Of a stretch of 64,000 bases of DNA, positions 38,761-48,186 are shown piece by piece. Location of the stretch: positions 608,501-672,500 of the forward strand of contig NZ_CP068023.1 in NCBI RefSeq assembly GCF_016695175.1, written 5' to 3'. Below the pieces are notes generated by a model. It searched no databases, had not been told where the DNA came from, and was given only the letters and a program-made list of their open reading frames with translations. The position numbers and the translations under genes were made by a program. This stretch comes from Pseudoalteromonas sp. GCY (GTDB taxonomy: Bacteria; Pseudomonadota; Gammaproteobacteria; Enterobacterales; Alteromonadaceae). Numbering within the stretch: the stretch's first letter is position 1; every line of letters starts with the position of its first letter.

Positions 38761-39690
38761 ATGAATATTTCTGTAGTTATTCCGCTTTTTAATAAAGCTG
38801 AATATATTGAACGAGCTGTTCATTCTGTACTATCTCAAAAACATCCAGCGAGTGAGATCATCGTCGTAGACGATGGCTCCACTGATGCTGGAGCGAGTGT
38901 AGTTGAAAAAATAAACAGTAGTAAGGTGAGATTATTGCAGCAGGCTAACAAAGGTGTTTCTGCTGCAAGAAATGTTGGTGTTCATGCTGCTAACGCCGAG
39001 TTTGTTGCATTCTTGGATGCTGATGATGTTTGGCATGATGACTTTTTGTCTAATATTCAATCTCTTTATCAAACCTTCCCTGATGCACGTATTTTTTGTA
39101 CAGGCTATGAGTTCAATACAGTGGAAGGGAAGCGAGCTGCCAAAAACCAACACTTACTAGAAAATAGAGGGTTGCTGCAAGATTATTTTTTAGCGTGTTG
39201 TAATGCTGATTTACCAATAACCTCGTCATCTGTTTGCATTGCAAAAGATAGCTTGCTAAAAGTCGGTGGGTTTAAAGAAGGATTAAGCCTTGGTGAAGAT
39301 CAGGCCGTATGGGGTAGCGTTGCTTGTCAGTGGCCAATTGCTTACGATAAGTCAGTGTCTGTGATGTATGATTTAACGGCTTCTAGTGTTGGGCAGTCGC
39401 CGTCGGACTTTGAGCAGCCATCTCCACATATTTTTGAATTTCAGCGTTTGCTGGATGATGGTATTGTGCCTACTGAGCTTATTGGAAGTGTAAAATACCT
39501 ACAACACCTTACCGTGATGAGCAGTGTAAAAAGTAATTTACTCATTGGTAATCGCATGAAAGCATTAAAGCTTCTGCTAACCCACCCTTTATTACAATGG
39601 GATAGGTATCGCGTAGCTGCTTTTTTCTTACTAATAATGCCAAAGAGCTGGATCGCTCGTAGCTATATGGCTTTAAAGCATCGGAGATAA
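38761..39690 (+). CDS. Glycosyltransferase family 2 (GT-A)
   Basis: 309 aa. GT2 opening ISVVIPLFNKAEYIERAVHS, nucleotide site VVDDGSTDAG and metal-binding motif FLDADDVWHDDFL (the DXD-type acidic cluster). C-terminal basic and hydrophobic segment may dock at the membrane. ATG 38761 is taken as start because it yields the standard GT2 N-terminus; a GTG at 38749 is possible. Two bp separate it from the Wzy candidate. Confidence 0.87.
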   Translation: MNISVVIPLFNKAEYIERAVHSVLSQKHPASEIIVVDDGSTDAGASVVEKINSSKVRLLQQANKGVSAARNVGVHAANAEFVAFLDADDVWHDDFLSNIQSLYQTFPDARIFCTGYEFNTVEGKRAAKNQHLLENRGLLQDYFLACCNADLPITSSSVCIAKDSLLKVGGFKEGLSLGEDQAVWGSVACQWPIAYDKSVSVMYDLTASSVGQSPSDFEQPSPHIFEFQRLLDDGIVPTELIGSVKYLQHLTVMSSVKSNLLIGNRMKALKLLLTHPLLQWDRYRVAAFFLLIMPKSWIARSYMALKHRR

Positions 39691-39692
39691 GC

Positions 39693-40829
39693 ATGGTTAG
39701 AAAGCAGTTTTTGTTTTTCTTTCTAACATTAGCAATCATGAGTATTGGTATTATTGGTCAATACCATGTGCTGCCAACTAATGCTATTTTCGAATTGCTG
39801 GTTTTATGCACTTTTTTGTTTGTTGCTAAGCGCATGTGCCCAAGCGCATGGCTAGTGTTCAGCTGTAGCCTGCTTTATTTGATTATTACGTTAGCCTTAG
39901 CTAAGGTTCGCGGTATCCATCCTGTTGATTACTTTATTGCCTATAAAACTTTTTTTTATCTCGCTTTATTGTCATTTTTTTCCTCTAAAGTGTTATTCGA
40001 AGAAAAGCTACTACGACGTTTTTGGCACATTCTACTGCTACTATTTTTCATCAAATACGTTATATGGATTGGCCTTGGGCAAGAAGGTCGGCCAGGTATT
40101 TTTACCGAAAATAACTATGAAATTATGTTTGTACTGCTATTAGGGTGTGCAATATGGGGCTTTAATCGCTCCTTGTCATTATTCGACTGGATGGCATTAG
40201 GTGTGGTTACTTTTCTTTCAGGTTCTCGTTCTGGTGTGATCTGCTTTCTTGCAATGTTCACCATTTTCTATATTAAAGACTTTGGTTGGAAGACCATAAT
40301 TAAGTTGCTTGTTGTTGCTATAATCGCAGCCGGTGTCGCTGCAACCTTTATTAGTCGTTTGTCGGGCGGTGATATTGAAGCAATCGATAGGGTGGTTTTT
40401 TTCCAAGGCTTTTTGAAAGCGATCTCAGGTTGGGGATGGCTGGAATATTTGATTGGTTCGCAAACACTTACAGCAATGCCCGAAAGTGTGTGCACAAGGT
40501 TGCAGTATTACCAATCACTATTTAGTGCAGGCAAGGCAGGAGTGTGTTACTCAGTTATATTACATACTTATCTCACTAGAGCGATATTTGACCATGGCTT
40601 TTTAGGATTATTATTTATCTTTTTGGCAGTGAATCAGCTACTCAAATTGAGCGATGTTTCACCGCGAGCAAGACTTGCCTGCATTAGTATTTTATTTTTA
40701 AATGGAGCATCAGTCAGCTCGATGAATAGTGTATATGCTATTGTTGGACTGATTATTGTAATGACCGCGTTGTATCCAGAGCGGTTGAAATTAGAGCGCA
40801 AGAGATACAAATTGCAAGAAGTTAATTAG
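39693..40829 (+). CDS. O-antigen polymerase candidate (Wzy-like)
   Basis: 378-aa inner-membrane protein with about ten to eleven hydrophobic segments and a large central loop (about residues 225-290, including WGWLEYLIGSQTL), the usual Wzy layout. LSGSRSGVICFLAMFTIFYI resembles the O-antigen ligase/polymerase core. Wzy proteins are poorly conserved, so the call uses topology and location. It is the only polymerase-like gene in the first block and would work with the Wzz at 6276 and one of the flippases. Confidence 0.78.
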   Translation: MVRKQFLFFFLTLAIMSIGIIGQYHVLPTNAIFELLVLCTFLFVAKRMCPSAWLVFSCSLLYLIITLALAKVRGIHPVDYFIAYKTFFYLALLSFFSSKVLFEEKLLRRFWHILLLLFFIKYVIWIGLGQEGRPGIFTENNYEIMFVLLLGCAIWGFNRSLSLFDWMALGVVTFLSGSRSGVICFLAMFTIFYIKDFGWKTIIKLLVVAIIAAGVAATFISRLSGGDIEAIDRVVFFQGFLKAISGWGWLEYLIGSQTLTAMPESVCTRLQYYQSLFSAGKAGVCYSVILHTYLTRAIFDHGFLGLLFIFLAVNQLLKLSDVSPRARLACISILFLNGASVSSMNSVYAIVGLIIVMTALYPERLKLERKRYKLQEVN

Positions 40830-40838
40830 GGAATCACA

Positions 40839-42005
40839 GTGAAAATTGTAGTTGTTGGAACAGGGTATGTAGGGCTTTCGAACTCAGTATTATTAGCTCA
40901 GCATAACGAAGTTATGGCTTTAGATATTGATCAAAATAAAGTGAATATGATCAATGATAAGCAGTCGCCCATAGTGGATAAGGAAATCTCAGAGTTTTTG
41001 ACCACAAAAAAGCTCGATCTAACTGCAACTACAGATAAAGCATCTGCTTACACTGGCGCTGAATATGTAGTCATCGCTACACCAACGGACTATGACCCTG
41101 AGACAAACTACTTTAATACTAATTCTGTAGAGTCGGTTATTGCGGACGTTCAAAAGTATAATCACAATGCTGTTATAGTCGTAAAGTCCACTGTACCTGT
41201 AGGTTTTACGGAAAAAATTAAAACCACCCTAGGCGTTGAAAATATCATATTCTCACCAGAGTTTTTACGAGAAGGAAAAGCCCTTTACGATAATTTGTAT
41301 CCGTCTCGTATTATTGTTGGTGAACGCTCTGAGCGTGCAAAAGTGTTTGCTGATCTGCTAGCACAAGGTGCGATTAAAGAGAATATTGACACGTTATTCA
41401 CTGATTCTACAGAAGCCGAAGCGATCAAATTATTCTCGAATACTTATTTGGCGATGCGCGTAGCCTACTTTAATGAGTTAGACAGCTATGCTGAATCTCA
41501 TGGTTTAAACGCTAAGCAGATAATTGAGGGGGTGTGTTTAGACCCTCGTATCGGTAGTCATTACAACAATCCCTCGTTTGGCTATGGTGGCTATTGTTTA
41601 CCAAAAGACACGAAGCAGCTTTTAGCCAACTATAAAGACGTACCTAATAATATAATTCAAGCAATTGTTGATGCAAACACAACAAGAAAGGACTTTATTG
41701 CTGAGTCAATTTTGCAAAAAAAACCTAAGGTGGTGGGGATCTACCGATTAATTATGAAAGCGGGATCGGACAACTTTAGAGCTTCTTCTATTCAAGGCGT
41801 GATGAAAAGAATAAAAGCGAAGGGAGTCGAGGTAGTGGTTTATGAGCCAGTACTGAAAGAGGCAACTTTCTTTAATTCTAGAGTAGAAAACAACCTAGAT
41901 GTATTCAAACGTAGCTGCGATGTAATCATCTCTAATCGTATGGTTGAGGAGTTACAAGACGTTACCGAAAAAGTCTACACAAGAGACCTTTTTGGCAGTG
42001 ACTAG
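40839..42005 (+). CDS. ugd: UDP-glucose 6-dehydrogenase Ugd
   Basis: 388 aa. NAD motif [60 protein letters not shown] and catalytic Cys in [15 protein letters not shown]. Converts UDP-Glc to UDP-GlcA, a further uronic acid precursor for either polysaccharide. Length matches the short enteric-type Ugd. GTG start. It is the last gene of the first block, followed by a UUCG-loop terminator. Confidence 0.95.
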   Translation: MKIVVVGTGYVGLSNSVLLAQHNEVMALDIDQNKVNMINDKQSPIVDKEISEFLTTKKLDLTATTDKASAYTGAEYVVIATPTDYDPETNYFNTNSVESVIADVQKYNHNAVIVVKSTVPVGFTEKIKTTLGVENIIFSPEFLREGKALYDNLYPSRIIVGERSERAKVFADLLAQGAIKENIDTLFTDSTEAEAIKLFSNTYLAMRVAYFNELDSYAESHGLNAKQIIEGVCLDPRIGSHYNNPSFGYGGYCLPKDTKQLLANYKDVPNNIIQAIVDANTTRKDFIAESILQKKPKVVGIYRLIMKAGSDNFRASSIQGVMKRIKAKGVEVVVYEPVLKEATFFNSRVENNLDVFKRSCDVIISNRMVEELQDVTEKVYTRDLFGSD

Positions 42006-42007
42006 GC

Positions 42008-42035
42008 TAGACCTAATTGAGAATATACGTATAAT
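42008..42035 (+). promoter_or_regulatory. Candidate rfaH promoter
   Basis: TATAAT at 42030-42035 is a perfect -10 box and TAGACC at 42008-42013 a 4/6 -35 box, with a 16-bp spacer. Transcription would start near 42042, inside the first arm of the terminator hairpin at 42041, so transcripts from here would not form the full stem. Confidence 0.55.
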
Positions 42036-42040
42036 AGTAG

Positions 42041-42066
42041 GCCTAATTCGTTAGGCTTATTTTTTT
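42041..42066 (+). terminator. Rho-independent terminator after ugd
   Basis: GCCTAA, a TTCG tetraloop, TTAGGC and then a T-rich run (TTATTTTTTT). Positioned 35 bp after the ugd stop and 15 bp before rfaH. Confidence 0.85.
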
Positions 42067-42080
42067 AGGGAACGCAACGC

Positions 42081-42560
42081 ATGGAATGCTGGTATTTGCT
42101 CTACTGTAAACCAAAACAAGAACACAGAGCACAGTCAAATCTTCAAAATCAAGGGATAGAGTCTTGCTTCCCAACTTTCGTAAAAAGAAAAACCTCTGGC
42201 TCAAAGGCGGTGAAGCAACCGCTGTTTCCACGATATTTATTTGTTAAGCTAGATCCACATTCTTCACACTTTTCTGCGGTAAAAAACACTCGCGGTGTTT
42301 CTGACTTTATTCGTTATGGTACCGATCTGCAAATGGTGCCAGATGAACTCGTTGCTCAACTAATGAATAAAAATGAAATAGCGGATGAGCTCGACCTTCA
42401 AGAAGGCGACTTGGTTCAGTTAACAGACGGCTGTTACAAAGACATTCACGCTATATATCAACAACCTGATGGAGAACTTCGTAGCATTTTATTAATTAAA
42501 CTGCTTAACCATTATGCACAAATCGTTGTTGATAACTGTACAATAAAAAAGGTACAATAA
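42081..42560 (+). CDS. rfaH: Transcription antiterminator RfaH (NusG family)
   Basis: 159 aa. NusG N-terminal domain opening WYLLYCKPKQEHRAQSNLQN, then PLFPRYLFVKLDP and the RfaH-type hairpin region, with a short C-terminal KOW-like domain (LQEGDLVQLTDGCYKDIHAIY). RfaH binds RNA polymerase paused at ops/JUMPstart sites and carries it through long surface-polysaccharide operons. It lies between two polysaccharide blocks and directly upstream of a repeat array that contains ops-like sequences, then wza. No terminator is visible after rfaH, so read-through into the array is possible. Confidence 0.92.
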   Translation: MECWYLLYCKPKQEHRAQSNLQNQGIESCFPTFVKRKTSGSKAVKQPLFPRYLFVKLDPHSSHFSAVKNTRGVSDFIRYGTDLQMVPDELVAQLMNKNEIADELDLQEGDLVQLTDGCYKDIHAIYQQPDGELRSILLIKLLNHYAQIVVDNCTIKKVQ

Positions 42561-42699
42561 AAACTTCATCCTTTATTCTTATTTAATTGTTATAAAAAGG
42601 GTGTAATCTGGTTTGACTGTAAACTTCTTCACGTTGTTAGAAAGATTACATTCTCATAGCGGAACGTTGGTAATTTTGTAGCCGTAATTTAAAAGCTAA

Positions 42700-43890
42700 A
42701 ACCATTTCGTAGCAGCGACTTTATGTCGCGACAGAATTGTTCAGCAGTGGCTTTACGCCGCGAAGACATAAACACCTTGGGTTAATGTATAAGAGCGAGT
42801 TCACCTCGCGATCTTTTACTAAAACTAAAACCAGCATTTAGGAGCTGCAACCTAAGGGCGGAAGCGTGCCTGAATGCCGTAGCAGCGACTTTATGTCGCG
42901 ACAGAATGGTTTTATGCCGCGAATACATAAACATCTGGCTCAATATGGTAGGAGCGAGTTCACCTCGCGATCTTTCACTAAAACTAAAACCAGCATTTAG
43001 GAGCTACAACCTAAAGGCGGAAGCGTGCCTGAATGCCATAGCAGCGACTTTATGTCACGACAAAATGGTTCAGACGGGCTTTACGTCGCGAAGACATAAA
43101 CATCTGGCTCAATATGGTAGGAGCGAGTTCACCTCGCGATCTTTTACGTAAACTGAAAACAGCATTTAGGAGCTACAACCTAAGGGCGGAAGCGTGCCTG
43201 AATGCCGTAGTAGCGACTTTATGTCGCGACAGAATGGTTCAGCAGCTGCTTTATGTCGCGAAAACATAATTACCTTGGGTCAACGTGGTGGGAGCGAGTT
43301 CACCTCGCGATCTTTTACGTAAACTGAAAACAGCATTTAGGAGCTACAACCTAAGTGCGGAAGCGTGCCTGAATGCCGTAGCAGCGACTTTATGTCGCGA
43401 CAGAATGGCTCAGATGCGGCTTTACGCCGCGAAGACATAAACACCTTGGGGCAATGTGGTAGGAGCGAGTTCACCTCGCGATTTTTCACTACAACTAAAG
43501 CCTGCATTTAGGAGCTACAACCTAAGGGCGGAAGCGTGCCTGAATGCCGTAGCAGCGACTTTATGTCGCGACAGAATGGTTCAGCAGCTGCTTTATGTCG
43601 CGAAAACATAATTACCTTGGGTCAACGTGGTGGGAGCGAGTTCACCTCGCGATCTTTTACGTAAACTGAAAACAGCATTTAGGAGCTACAACCTAAGTGC
43701 GGAAGCGTGCCTGAATGCCGTAGCAGCGACTTTATGTCGCGACAGAATGGTTCTAGTGCGGCTTTACGCCGCGAAGACATAATCACCTTGGGTTAATGTG
43801 GTAGCAGCGACTTTATGTCGCGACAGAATTGTTCAGCAGCGACTTTATGTCGCGACAAAATGGTTCAAACTCAGACATAGCAGCTCTACG
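42700..43890. repeat. Tandem REP array, about 170-bp period, seven units
   Basis: Unit starts (AGCAGCGACT) lie at 42711, 42881, 43040, 43209, 43380, 43551 and 43722, so the period is 159-171 bp; a truncated pair follows near 43803. A unit contains GTAGCAGCGACTTTATGTCG, a shorter pair arm ending in CGCGAAGACATAA, GTAGGAGCGAGTTCACCTCG, and a JUMPstart-like segment ending GGCGGAAGCGTGC. The REP hairpin family is the same as at 835-1547. Late units are more alike (171-bp spacing three times), as expected from recent duplication. No gene is supported in the gap from 42561 to 44166; the short open frame at 42906-43151 is repeat-derived. The final 270 bp before wza holds no clear feature. Confidence 0.9.
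42832..42869 (+). promoter_or_regulatory. JUMPstart/ops-like element (first of six copies)
   Basis: The 38-bp segment runs from CAGCATTTAGGAGCTGCAAC to GGGCGGAAGCGTGC and recurs at 42991, 43160, 43331, 43502 and 43673, always the same strand as wza. It resembles the enteric JUMPstart consensus (CAG.GCTTT.GGAGCT...AAGGGCGGTAGCGTG, from memory) and its ops core GGCGGTAGCGTG. The core differs by T to A at position 6, and two copies read TGCGG rather than GGCGG. Position 6 is important for E. coli RfaH, so function is uncertain. The same segment is also part of a REP-like hairpin (GCATTTAGG with CCTGAATGC). Confidence 0.5.
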
Positions 43891-44166
43891 CCGCGGCCAA
43901 GGACAAAAGATTAAATTGCAAATTAAGAAACAACAAAAACAACAATCTAAAAAACGAACTCAAACTTGGTAAAGGCTTTTATTCATACCTTCAAGTAAAA
44001 ACATAGAATATAGAGTGAGATCTTGCGCAAAACCTAGTACTCACTTGCGATTAACAATCGTGCATGCTTTAATTAGCCCACGAAATTTTTATTGTCTCTC
44101 TACTATTTAATAAAGGGCAATAAAAGTAATGAAAAGAAAAGATTACAACACTTTTGGGAAGAAACA

Positions 44167-45282
44167 ATGGCGCTACGCTGTAAAACTATCATTGCTTCAG
44201 CCGTTCTGATGACAATGAGCGGCTGTACACTTGTTCCTGGTGGCCATTTTGAAGGAATCGGCTCTGGCGAACAAACCGCAAATCTAGAACGCGACTTAGA
44301 AAAAGTAAATATTCACATCATCGACTCTCAGTTAGTTCAAGAGCACAAAATCAAACAAGCCAAAAAAATTGACCGTTCGTCACTTGCTGGTATAGATGTC
44401 TCAAACTATGAATATCGTTTAGGCGTTGGGGATGTCATTACAATTGGCGTTTGGGATCACCCAGAACTTACGATCCCGGCTGCGGTACAAAGAACAGCCG
44501 AGTTTGACGGTTTCCGTGTTCAAGCCGACGGCACTATTAATTTTGCTTACGCCCCAAAAGTTCCGGCAGCAGGTAGAACAGTAAATGAGTTACGTGAAGA
44601 TCTTACTAAGCGCTTAAGCCGTGTTATCGAAGAGCCACAAATAGACGTAAAAGTGGTTGGCTTTAGAAGCCAAAAAACATATGTAACCGGTGAAGTAACA
44701 AAACCGGGTGTATACCCAATCACAGAAACGCCTGTAACGCTCATTGATGCGATAAACCAAGCCGGTGGCCTGACTGAAAGTGCAGATTGGGAAACCGTAA
44801 CTTTTACTCGCGGTGAGAAAACCGAGGTTATCCAACTCGATGACTTCTATGCCGAGGGCGATATTTCACAAAACCGTTTGTTGCAGCATGGCGATATTAT
44901 TCATATCAGCCGCAATGATAAACGTAACGTATATGTGTTAGGCGACGTAATTAAAGCAGGCAAAGTAGACGTAAATCGCTACGGCTTAAGTCTAGCTGAA
45001 GCACTTACTGATGTAGGTGGCTTTAATGAGCGCACAGCTGATGCTAATGGTGTTTTTGTACTGCGTAAACGCGACCTGCAAAAAGACGGTGTGCTTGCAG
45101 ATGTATACCAACTACACGCAAAAAATGTTGCCTCATTGGTACTTGCAGAACAGTTTGAACTCGAGCCGCAAGATATTGTGTACGTTACCAGCGCGCCACT
45201 TGCTCGCTGGAACAAAGTTATCAGCCTCCTATTGCCTTCGCTATCAACGGTGGATGCAATTCAAGATATTGAAAATCAATAG
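44167..45282 (+). CDS. wza: Outer-membrane polysaccharide export lipoprotein Wza
   Basis: 371 aa, close to E. coli Wza length. ATG 44167 follows GGGAAG at good spacing and gives a lipoprotein signal peptide with lipobox cysteine (MTMSGCTLVPGG). Poly-export domain YRLGVGDVITIGVWDHPELT, then SLBB repeats (TYVTGEVTKPGVYPIT, VYVLGDVIKAGKVDVN) and a C-terminal amphipathic segment (ARWNKVISLLLPSLSTVDAI) matching the helix that forms the outer-membrane pore. Exports the polymer made by the downstream operon. First gene of wza-wzb-wzc, downstream of the RfaH/ops-like array. Confidence 0.95.
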   Translation: MALRCKTIIASAVLMTMSGCTLVPGGHFEGIGSGEQTANLERDLEKVNIHIIDSQLVQEHKIKQAKKIDRSSLAGIDVSNYEYRLGVGDVITIGVWDHPELTIPAAVQRTAEFDGFRVQADGTINFAYAPKVPAAGRTVNELREDLTKRLSRVIEEPQIDVKVVGFRSQKTYVTGEVTKPGVYPITETPVTLIDAINQAGGLTESADWETVTFTRGEKTEVIQLDDFYAEGDISQNRLLQHGDIIHISRNDKRNVYVLGDVIKAGKVDVNRYGLSLAEALTDVGGFNERTADANGVFVLRKRDLQKDGVLADVYQLHAKNVASLVLAEQFELEPQDIVYVTSAPLARWNKVISLLLPSLSTVDAIQDIENQ

Positions 45283-45293
45283 TGTGATTGCTC

Positions 45294-45728
45294 ATGTTTG
45301 ATAGTGTATTAATGGTTTGCGCTGGCAATATTTGCCGTAGTCCAACCGCAGAATATGTATTAAAAAGCAAATTGGCGGGTAAGAATATTCAAGTGTCGTC
45401 GGCAGGCTTAACCGCGTTAGAGGGGAAACCAGCCGATGCAATGGCACAAGAACTTACTAAGGCGCAAGGTATCAACATGAGTGAGCATCAAGGGCGTCAG
45501 CTCAGTGGTGCGCTTGTTGCGCAAAATAGTCTAATCTTAGTAATGGAACATAGGCACCTTGATGACTTATGTAGCCGTTATCCCCAAGCTCGCGGTAAAA
45601 CCTTTTTACTTGGTAAGTGGATTGGAGATAAAGAAATCCCCGATCCATACCGCCAGTCTAAAGAAGCGTTTGAACACGTATATGAGCTTATCGATAGCGC
45701 CTGCGGCGCTTGGCAACAGTATTTATAA
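45294..45728 (+). CDS. wzb: Low-molecular-weight protein tyrosine phosphatase Wzb
   Basis: 144 aa. Phosphatase loop VCAGNICRSPTAE (C-x5-R-S/T) near residue 9, and the general acid aspartate in IPDPYRQSKEAF. Dephosphorylates the tyrosine cluster of Wzc, allowing cycles of capsule assembly. ATG 45294 matches the usual Wzb N-terminus (MFDSVLMVC); a TTG at 45288 is a weaker alternative. Between wza and wzc in standard order. Confidence 0.93.
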   Translation: MFDSVLMVCAGNICRSPTAEYVLKSKLAGKNIQVSSAGLTALEGKPADAMAQELTKAQGINMSEHQGRQLSGALVAQNSLILVMEHRHLDDLCSRYPQARGKTFLLGKWIGDKEIPDPYRQSKEAFEHVYELIDSACGAWQQYL

Positions 45729-45742
45729 GGAATTGCGAGTAT

Positions 45743-47977
45743 ATGAATGCTCAGCCAAATCTAATTTCTCCACAAAAATCTAAACAAGAAGATACGCAAG
45801 AGATCGACTTAATGGCACTCTTTGGTGCTTTATTAGACGCCAAATGGTTTATTGCAGGTGTTACGTCATTATTTATGCTGCTAGGTGTGGCTTACGCGAT
45901 ATTTAGCACGCCAATCTACCAAGCAACCGCAATGGTACAGGTAGAAGAAAAAGGCGGCTCAGTCCCTGGCTTTGATGATATGTCTGGTATGTTTGAAAGC
46001 ACCTCTGCGGCGGTAACAGAAATTGAGCTACTTAAATCAAGAAGTATTATAGGTGAAGCGGTAGATACACTTAACCTAGATATAGTAGTAGAACCAAAAT
46101 TGTTCCCTCTATTTGGTGGTCGCAGCTTTCGTAAGTTTGTACTACAAGCTGAAGGTGAAGTTGCGGAACCAAGCTTTGGCGCAAGCTCTTATGCATGGGG
46201 CGGCGAAAAGGTAGAGATCCACCGTTTTAAAGTGCCGAATAGCGCGGTGGGAGTAGAGTTCACATTATTATCACAAGCCGATAATAATTTTGTTTTATTA
46301 AATGAATATAATGAAGAAGTACTTTCTGGTAAAGTTGGGCAAGAGATAAAAGCAGGGCAGTTTGAATTAACCATCAAAACACTTATTGCACGACCTGGTA
46401 CTGAATTCTCAATTGTAAAACGTAACAGATTACAAACGATATTAGACTTACAAAGTGCTATATCTGCATCTGAAAAAGGCAAAGACTCAGGTATCATCAA
46501 TCTTGCGCTTCAAGATAAAACCCCAGCCTACGCAGAAAAAGTATTAGACAAAGTTGCCAGTATTTATGTTCGCCGTAACGTCGAGCGTAACAGCGCGGAG
46601 GCTCAGCAATCTTTGGAGTTCTTGGAAGTTCAGCTCCCTGAAGTTAAACGTAACTTAGAGCGTGCTGAAAAGGCTTTTAACGATTACCAAATTCGCCAAG
46701 AGTCCATTGATATTAGCTTAGAAACACAGGGCGTTTTAGAGCAAATAGTTGCATTAGAAACTAAACTGCAAGAGTTAGAGCTAAAACGCTTAGAGCTTGG
46801 CCGTAAGTTTAAACGCGAACACCCCTCTTATCGCGGTGTTGTAGAGCAAATTGATACTGTGAAACGCCAGCGCAATGAATTAGCAGGCGAAGTTCAAGGC
46901 TTGCCAGAAACACAACGTGAGCTGCTGCGTTTAAAACGTGATGTAGAAGTAAACAACGAGATTTACACCCTTTTACTTGGTAAAACGCAGGAGTTAGATA
47001 TTGTGCGTGCAGGCACCGTTGGCAATGTGCGCATCGTAGATTATGCAGAAGTAAATACAACCCAACCAGTCAAGCCTAAAAAAGCACTAATCGTTGTGGT
47101 GGCAACTATGCTTGGTGGTATGTTAGCTATTGTTATTGTACTGATTCAAAAAGCATTACATAAAGGCATTGAAGACCCTGCTGAAATTGAAGCATTAGGC
47201 CTACCTGTTTATGCAAGCGTTCCATTCTCTGAATATCAAGTGAAACTGACTGGTTTTGCTAGAGCGCGGAAAGGTAAAACTGCAAAAGCAAAATCCATCC
47301 TGGCGATTGATAACCCTGCTGACCTCTCTGTTGAGGCGCTACGCAGCTTAAGAACAAGTTTACACTTCGCTATGTTAGAAGCTAAAAACAACGTTATTGC
47401 TATTTCTGGTCCAAGCCCGGGTGTTGGTAAGTCATTTATTACAGTCAACTTAGCGACCGTCCTTGCACAAAGCGGTAAAAAAGTGCTTGTAATAGACGGA
47501 GATATGCGTAAAGGCTACTTACAAACTCAGTTTGGCATGAAATGGGATGATGGCTTGAGCGATTATTTATCAGGTTGCTTAGACCTAACTCAAACGATAA
47601 AAAATACCCAAGTAGAAGGGTTAGATGTAATGACTCGTGGCCAAATACCTCCAAACCCTTCGGAGTTATTAATGCACCAAAACTTTAGCAAGTTAATTGA
47701 TGAGGTTAGTAAAATTTACGACTTGGTGATTATCGATACACCGCCAATCTTAGCTGTAACCGATCCAGCCATTGTGAGTGCGCATGCCGGTACGACACTA
47801 CTAGTGACACGTTTTGGTCAAAACCATGCAAAAGAACTAGAGATCACGCGTAACCGTTTTGAGCAAAATGGCATCGATGTAAAGGGTGTGGTATTTAATG
47901 GCGTAGTTCGTAAATCAAGCAATGCCTATGGTTACTATGGCTACTACAATTACGAATATAAATCAGACAAGTCATAA
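45743..47977 (+). CDS. wzc: Tyrosine-protein kinase and chain-length regulator Wzc
   Basis: 744 aa fusion of a Wzz-type periplasmic domain between two membrane helices (about 28-48 and 450-470) and a cytoplasmic bacterial tyrosine kinase. Walker A SGPSPGVGKSFITVNLA starts near residue 554, Walker A' is VLVIDGDMRKGY, Walker B is LVIIDTPPILAVTD. The C-terminus is a tyrosine cluster (YGYYGYYNYEYKSDKS), the autophosphorylation site removed by Wzb. Coiled coils lie at about 300-400. Controls polymer length and export with Wza. ATG 45743 chosen. Confidence 0.95.
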   Translation: MNAQPNLISPQKSKQEDTQEIDLMALFGALLDAKWFIAGVTSLFMLLGVAYAIFSTPIYQATAMVQVEEKGGSVPGFDDMSGMFESTSAAVTEIELLKSRSIIGEAVDTLNLDIVVEPKLFPLFGGRSFRKFVLQAEGEVAEPSFGASSYAWGGEKVEIHRFKVPNSAVGVEFTLLSQADNNFVLLNEYNEEVLSGKVGQEIKAGQFELTIKTLIARPGTEFSIVKRNRLQTILDLQSAISASEKGKDSGIINLALQDKTPAYAEKVLDKVASIYVRRNVERNSAEAQQSLEFLEVQLPEVKRNLERAEKAFNDYQIRQESIDISLETQGVLEQIVALETKLQELELKRLELGRKFKREHPSYRGVVEQIDTVKRQRNELAGEVQGLPETQRELLRLKRDVEVNNEIYTLLLGKTQELDIVRAGTVGNVRIVDYAEVNTTQPVKPKKALIVVVATMLGGMLAIVIVLIQKALHKGIEDPAEIEALGLPVYASVPFSEYQVKLTGFARARKGKTAKAKSILAIDNPADLSVEALRSLRTSLHFAMLEAKNNVIAISGPSPGVGKSFITVNLATVLAQSGKKVLVIDGDMRKGYLQTQFGMKWDDGLSDYLSGCLDLTQTIKNTQVEGLDVMTRGQIPPNPSELLMHQNFSKLIDEVSKIYDLVIIDTPPILAVTDPAIVSAHAGTTLLVTRFGQNHAKELEITRNRFEQNGIDVKGVVFNGVVRKSSNAYGYYGYYNYEYKSDKS

Positions 47978-48186
47978 CATCAGAACCCTATATGCCAGAT
48001 TTTATATATCACACTAATTAGTTCTATTATTTACAACTAATTTATTAATGGTTTAGTGAGAGCGAGCTTTTTAACTAAGTAAAACTTGTTTTCTGTGAGT
48101 TATAAACAAGAAAGTCATTTCTTATTTTAAGAACTAAGAAGTTAGCCTATCACTACCTTTTAATTATAACGAGGAGCTTTCTCCTG

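Noticed and set aside
42906..43151. An 81-residue open frame in the second array
   Set aside because: It lies wholly inside repeat units and is broken in the neighbouring copies.
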